Source: Thiodiazotropha sp037384425 (lineage in GTDB: Bacteria > Pseudomonadota > Gammaproteobacteria > Chromatiales > Chromatiaceae). From it: a stretch of DNA of 64,000 nucleotides. The stretch spans positions 124,001-188,000 of the forward strand of contig JARROA010000014.1 in the NCBI GenBank assembly GCA_037384425.1, in the 5' to 3' direction. The notes under the pieces were generated by a model. It did no database searches and was not told the origin of the DNA. It worked only from the letters and a program-made list of their open reading frames with translations. How positions within the stretch are numbered: position 1 is the first letter of the stretch; each line of letters opens with the position of its first letter. The position numbers and the translations under genes are program-made. This document shows, piece by piece, positions 60,606 to 64,000 of the stretch.

Positions 60606-63350
60606 CTAGTCCGCTTTTTGCGTATCGGCGGGGACGCTGGCAGCTGGGGTTTCAGCGGCTGCCGGTTTGACTTCGCGGGGTGTCGGCCTTGATTCCTCAG
60701 CCTGTGCCTGTTGAGGCGTCGACTCCCGAGGTGGAGTTACTGGAGCGGCCTGGGGTGCTGCTGGCGCCTGCACTTCACTCTTCCTGGTCTCAATCTGCTG
60801 AAGTTTAGCCGGTGACGGACTGGGCTTGCTTTCGCTGACTGTCGGTTTGGGCATCTCCACGGCAGGCTTTGACTCGGACGGGCGCGGCTCTGTTGCTGTG
60901 GCGGACTTTGCTTGCGGTTTGTCGACACCCGTATCGCTTTTTGCAGCAGGTGGTGTCGCTTTCTCCTCGCTCCTGGTTTCCGGTTTGCTCGCTTGCTGTT
61001 GGCGTGCAGGACGCTCTTCACCTTGGGCAGGGGTCGTCTGCTCGACACGCTTGGTCTGCGTGGGGCCAGACCCGGTCTCTGAGGTACTGCTGGTCGGAGC
61101 GCTTTGGGGCTGCGCGGGTGTGGAGGTGGTCGATTCCGCAGACGCTGGTGGGGAGCGATCCGCTGTCTGGCTGTCGGCTTTCGGCGCACGGGGTTTGCGG
61201 GGAGGACGTGGTTTCTCTTCCGACGTCTGACGTTTCTCCTCCTGCTTAACGGGGGCCTCGCTGCCTGTTCCCTCGGCCGGTGTCTCGACAGACTGGGCCG
61301 CTGCCTTGTCGGCACTGCTGGAAGAGCGCCGACGGCGTCCTCCACGGCGACCGCGGCGCGAACTCTTCGGCTTCGGCGACTCCTCCTTTTCACTGTCTGT
61401 GGGGGCGCTTTCGGGTTTGGCGCTGGCCTCAGTCGGTTTGCGACTGGCGCTCTTGCCGCTGCTGGAGCGGGACTTGGTGGCGCCGTCTTTCGGTTTGCTG
61501 TCCTGACGACTGCGTGCTCTGCCGCCACCGCTGCGGGAGCTGCCGCTTCTGCTGCTGCGCTCTCCGCTGCTCGCTTTGGCCGAGCTGCGGCGTTTCTCCT
61601 GCTGCGGTTTCTCTTCGCTCGACTCGCTCTCTTCGGCACTGGGTGGCCTGGGCGAGAAGATGCTGCTGAAGAGTTTTTTCAGGAAGCCCGACTCCTGGCT
61701 GGTGTAGGTTTCCGCTTTTTCCGCAACCGCACGTTGCGGCACCGGTGTCGTGGGGGCGATGTCCCTGACCGCCGGTTGCTCCACTTTGGGTGGATTGAGT
61801 TTGCTCTGTACCGGGGATTCAGTATCGATCTCCGCCACCATCCTGTAGCTGGAGAGGCCTTCCTCCTCGGCGGGCATATCGCTGACACGTACCCGCTCGA
61901 TGGTGTAGTTGGGCGTCTCGAGGTGGGTGTTGGGTATCAAAACCACTTCGACCGATTGCCGCTGCTCGATATCGTGGATGGTCTGGCGTTTCTCGTTCAG
62001 CAGGAAGGTCGCCATGTCCACCGGGAGCTGGGCCACGATACGGCCCGTGTTCTCCTTCATCGCCTCTTCTTCGATGATGCGCAACACCGAAAGGGAGAGG
62101 GACTCGACGCCGCGGATGGTGCCGTGGCCGGAGCAGCGGGGGCAGACCTGTTCGCTGGCCTCGCCAAGGGAGGGACGCAGGCGCTGGCGCGACATCTCGA
62201 GCAGGCCGAAACGGGAGATGCGGCCGATCTGGACCCGGGCGCGATCCTGCTTCAGGGCCTCTTTGAGCCGGTTCTCCACTTCGCGCTGGTTGCGCGAAGG
62301 TGTCATATCGATGAAATCGATGACGAGGAGGCCGCCAAGGTCTCGCAGCCGTAGCTGGCGGGCCACTTCATCAGCCGCCTCCAGATTGGTGTTGAGTGCG
62401 GTCTCTTCGATGTCGGCGCCCTTGGTGGCGCGCGCCGAGTTGATGTCGATGGAGGTCAGGGCCTCGGTGTGGTCGATCACGATGGCGCCGCCCGAGGGCA
62501 GACGGACTTCCCGCTGGAAGGCCGATTCGATCTGGCTCTCGATCTGATAGCGGCTGAAGAGGGGAACCTCGTCGTCGTAGTGGCGCAGTTTCTTGCCGTA
62601 CTGCGGCATCACCTGATTGATGAAACGCTCGGCCTGGGAGAAGACATCGGCGTCGTCGATGACGATCTCGCCGATATCGACCCGCAGATAGTCGCGGATC
62701 GAACGGATGATGACGTTGCTCTCCTGATAGATCAGGAAGGGAGCCGATTTCTCTGCCGAGTGCTCGATCGCCTGCCACAGCTGCAGCAGGTAGTCCAGGT
62801 CCCACTGCAGCTCCTCGGAATTCTTGCCGATGCCGGCGGTGCGCACGATCAGGCCCATGTCCTCGGGCAGCTGCAGTTCGCTCATGGCTTCGCGCAGTTC
62901 GGTCCGGTCCTGGCCCTCGATGCGGCGGGAGACCCCTCCGGCACGAGGGTTGTTGGGCATCAGCACCAGGTAGCGGCCGGCCAGGGAGATGAAGGTGGTG
63001 AGGGCGGCGCCTTTGTTGCCACGCTCCTCCTTTTCCACCTGGACGATGAGCTCCTGGCCCTCTTTGAGCGCCTCCTGAATATTGACCCGTCCGCCGCCGC
63101 TCTTGGACTGATCGCTGTAGTAGCTGCGGGAGATCTCCTTCAGGGGCAGGAAGCCGTGGCGCTCGGCGCCATAGTCGACAAAGGCTGCCTCCAGGCTGGG
63201 TTCGACGCGGGTGATGCGCCCTTTGTAGATATTGGCTTTTTTCTGTTCCCGGCCGGGAATTTCGATATCGAGATTGAATAGTTTTTGGCCATCAACGATG
63301 GCCACACGCAACTCCTCAGGCTGAGTTGCGTTGATCAGCATTCTTTTCAT
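60606..63350 (-). CDS. rne: Ribonuclease E
   Basis: A 914-residue endoribonuclease central to RNA turnover. The ATG at 63350 gives the standard start MKRMLINATQPEELRVAIVDG. An S1 domain lies at about 38-120; the catalytic DNase-I-like subdomain carries two Asp in DINSARATKG and LVIDFIDM; the zinc-link motif CPRCSGHG follows near 405. After about residue 510 the protein is a long low-complexity tail rich in Ser, Arg, Pro, Ala and Glu, with RRGRRGGRRRRS, the usual arginine-rich RNA-binding and degradosome scaffold part. It is divergent from rluC, as in many gammaproteobacteria. Confidence 0.96.
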   Translation of the reverse strand: MKRMLINATQPEELRVAIVDGQKLFNLDIEIPGREQKKANIYKGRITRVEPSLEAAFVDYGAERHGFLPLKEISRSYYSDQSKSGGGRVNIQEALKEGQELIVQVEKEERGNKGAALTTFISLAGRYLVLMPNNPRAGGVSRRIEGQDRTELREAMSELQLPEDMGLIVRTAGIGKNSEELQWDLDYLLQLWQAIEHSAEKSAPFLIYQESNVIIRSIRDYLRVDIGEIVIDDADVFSQAERFINQVMPQYGKKLRHYDDEVPLFSRYQIESQIESAFQREVRLPSGGAIVIDHTEALTSIDINSARATKGADIEETALNTNLEAADEVARQLRLRDLGGLLVIDFIDMTPSRNQREVENRLKEALKQDRARVQIGRISRFGLLEMSRQRLRPSLGEASEQVCPRCSGHGTIRGVESLSLSVLRIIEEEAMKENTGRIVAQLPVDMATFLLNEKRQTIHDIEQRQSVEVVLIPNTHLETPNYTIERVRVSDMPAEEEGLSSYRMVAEIDTESPVQSKLNPPKVEQPAVRDIAPTTPVPQRAVAEKAETYTSQESGFLKKLFSSIFSPRPPSAEESESSEEKPQQEKRRSSAKASSGERSSRSGSSRSGGGRARSRQDSKPKDGATKSRSSSGKSASRKPTEASAKPESAPTDSEKEESPKPKSSRRGRRGGRRRRSSSSADKAAAQSVETPAEGTGSEAPVKQEEKRQTSEEKPRPPRKPRAPKADSQTADRSPPASAESTTSTPAQPQSAPTSSTSETGSGPTQTKRVEQTTPAQGEERPARQQQASKPETRSEEKATPPAAKSDTGVDKPQAKSATATEPRPSESKPAVEMPKPTVSESKPSPSPAKLQQIETRKSEVQAPAAPQAAPVTPPRESTPQQAQAEESRPTPREVKPAAAETPAASVPADTQKAD

Positions 63351-63877
63351 TAAATTGTCCAATCAACTGATCGAACACATTTTTTCAGAAGACGTCGAGG
63401 TTGTGATCGGTTCTGAACAGAGGTCAAATCACCACTGTCCGCCACCGGAACAGGCTCAATCTCAGACCGCTCGAGGGGGTCTGACGTCTTATCGGAAAAC
63501 TGGCTCGGTCAGTTGAAAAACTGTTAAAGTCCGCCGCTCGGGAATCTGCTGAGTTCCGAACTTGAAGGCGCACAAAGCAGGGCGTACAGGCCACATAGGC
63601 GCTACCGATGAGTGCATCGCCGCGAGGATCCGGGAGTCTCCGGTCATCGCTGTAACTTGCTTTGGCGCGGCTGCAAGGTATCAGTCTAAGTCAGGCCCGA
63701 AGGGCACCAGTGCAATCGAACAGACGATGGTTCGCGCCCACTGTGGGGCTGCAGCCATCGCTTGCCGCGCGGATACGGGCCGGGGGAGTGGCCCCGTCCG
63801 TATCGGAAAATCCGCCTGCAAATATATCAATCTTCACCCGTGACATCAATGTTACAGCCGAAATAAGTTTGCGCTAA
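63351..63877. other. Divergent leader region of rne and rluC
   Basis: A 527-base gap without a convincing gene. In E. coli the long rne leader takes part in autoregulation by RNase E; a small stem (CAGACC / GGTCTG, 63463-63483) is present here on the rne leader side, but I cannot assign a function. Confidence 0.4.
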
Positions 63878-64000
63878 ATGTCAGAATCAAAAAAGAATTC
63901 TCCATCCGTTGTTTTATATGAGGCGACTTCGGACGATGCCGGGCAACGGATCGACAATTTTCTCCTGCGCTATCTCAAAGGGGTCCCCAAGAGTCTTGTC
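63878..64000 (+). CDS. rluC: 23S rRNA pseudouridine synthase RluC, 5' end (cut by window)
   Basis: The first 41 codons of a gene starting ATG at 63878 and running off the window. The sequence GQRIDNFLLRYLKGVPKSL is the S4-like RNA-binding start of RluC-type synthases, which modify U955, U2504 and U2580 of 23S rRNA in E. coli. Position divergent from rne supports RluC over RluD or RluA. Confidence 0.88.
   Translation, partial: MSESKKNSPSVVLYEATSDDAGQRIDNFLLRYLKGVPKSLV

Noticed and set aside
63562..63843. A 93-codon frame between rne and rluC
   Set aside because: No ribosome site or recognisable pattern; lies in the expected leader region.

Overview
The window reads as a chromosome segment of a free-living or symbiotic gammaproteobacterial sulfur oxidiser, possibly Chromatiales-related; the genus cannot be fixed from sequence alone. 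The pointers are a flavocytochrome c sulfide dehydrogenase, a complete nine-gene cytochrome c maturation operon, gammaproteobacterial housekeeping blocks (lolCD, comEC-exbBD-lpxK-ycaR-kdsB, rne/rluC) and a perfect FNR-type site. No rRNA, tRNA, CRISPR array or insertion sequence was seen.

Layout. 1-5.7 kb: a secreted pentapeptide-repeat protein, convergent with an operon (minus strand) for an octaheme HAO-like cytochrome, a TPR protein and sulfide dehydrogenase FccA/FccB, with an FNR box upstream. 5.7-7.8 kb: an EF-G-like GTPase broken by an indel near its G1 region. 8.1-15.2 kb: ccmABCDEFGHI on the minus strand, with most junctions overlapping. 15.6-20.6 kb: small secreted proteins, a Rieske protein paired with a TrpD-like protein, lolC-lolD and a DUF2062 membrane protein. 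20.8-26.2 kb: comEC, exbB, exbD, lpxK, ycaR, kdsB.

26.5-45.8 kb is the most unusual part. It starts with a soluble NarL-type histidine kinase convergent with a LuxR-type response regulator. Next come a tail-anchored small protein with CxxC, a SCO1-type copper chaperone and a second, membrane-bound histidine kinase whose ATPase domain looks degraded. A long exported operon follows: a 1906-residue beta-helix protein and three consecutive cupredoxin proteins across which multicopper-oxidase copper motifs are distributed. After a terminator come an unknown secreted protein and a cytochrome c fused to a substrate-binding-protein-like domain. Similar TAGGGT/ACCCTA inverted repeats lie upstream of both the SCO1 block and the exported operon. 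I infer a copper-dependent extracytoplasmic oxidation system with its own sensing and copper supply; the substrate is unknown.

46.1-60.0 kb: a secreted subtilase with Calx-beta repeats, then a type II secretion cluster (gspD, E, F, G, H, I, J, K, L, M and a GspC/N-like protein). gspE is split by an internal deletion of roughly 90 bases with a frame change. The secretion system is a reasonable candidate exporter for the subtilase and the giant and cupredoxin proteins. 60.1-64.0 kb: a low-molecular-weight protein tyrosine phosphatase, rne (convergent) and the first 41 codons of rluC, cut by the window edge.
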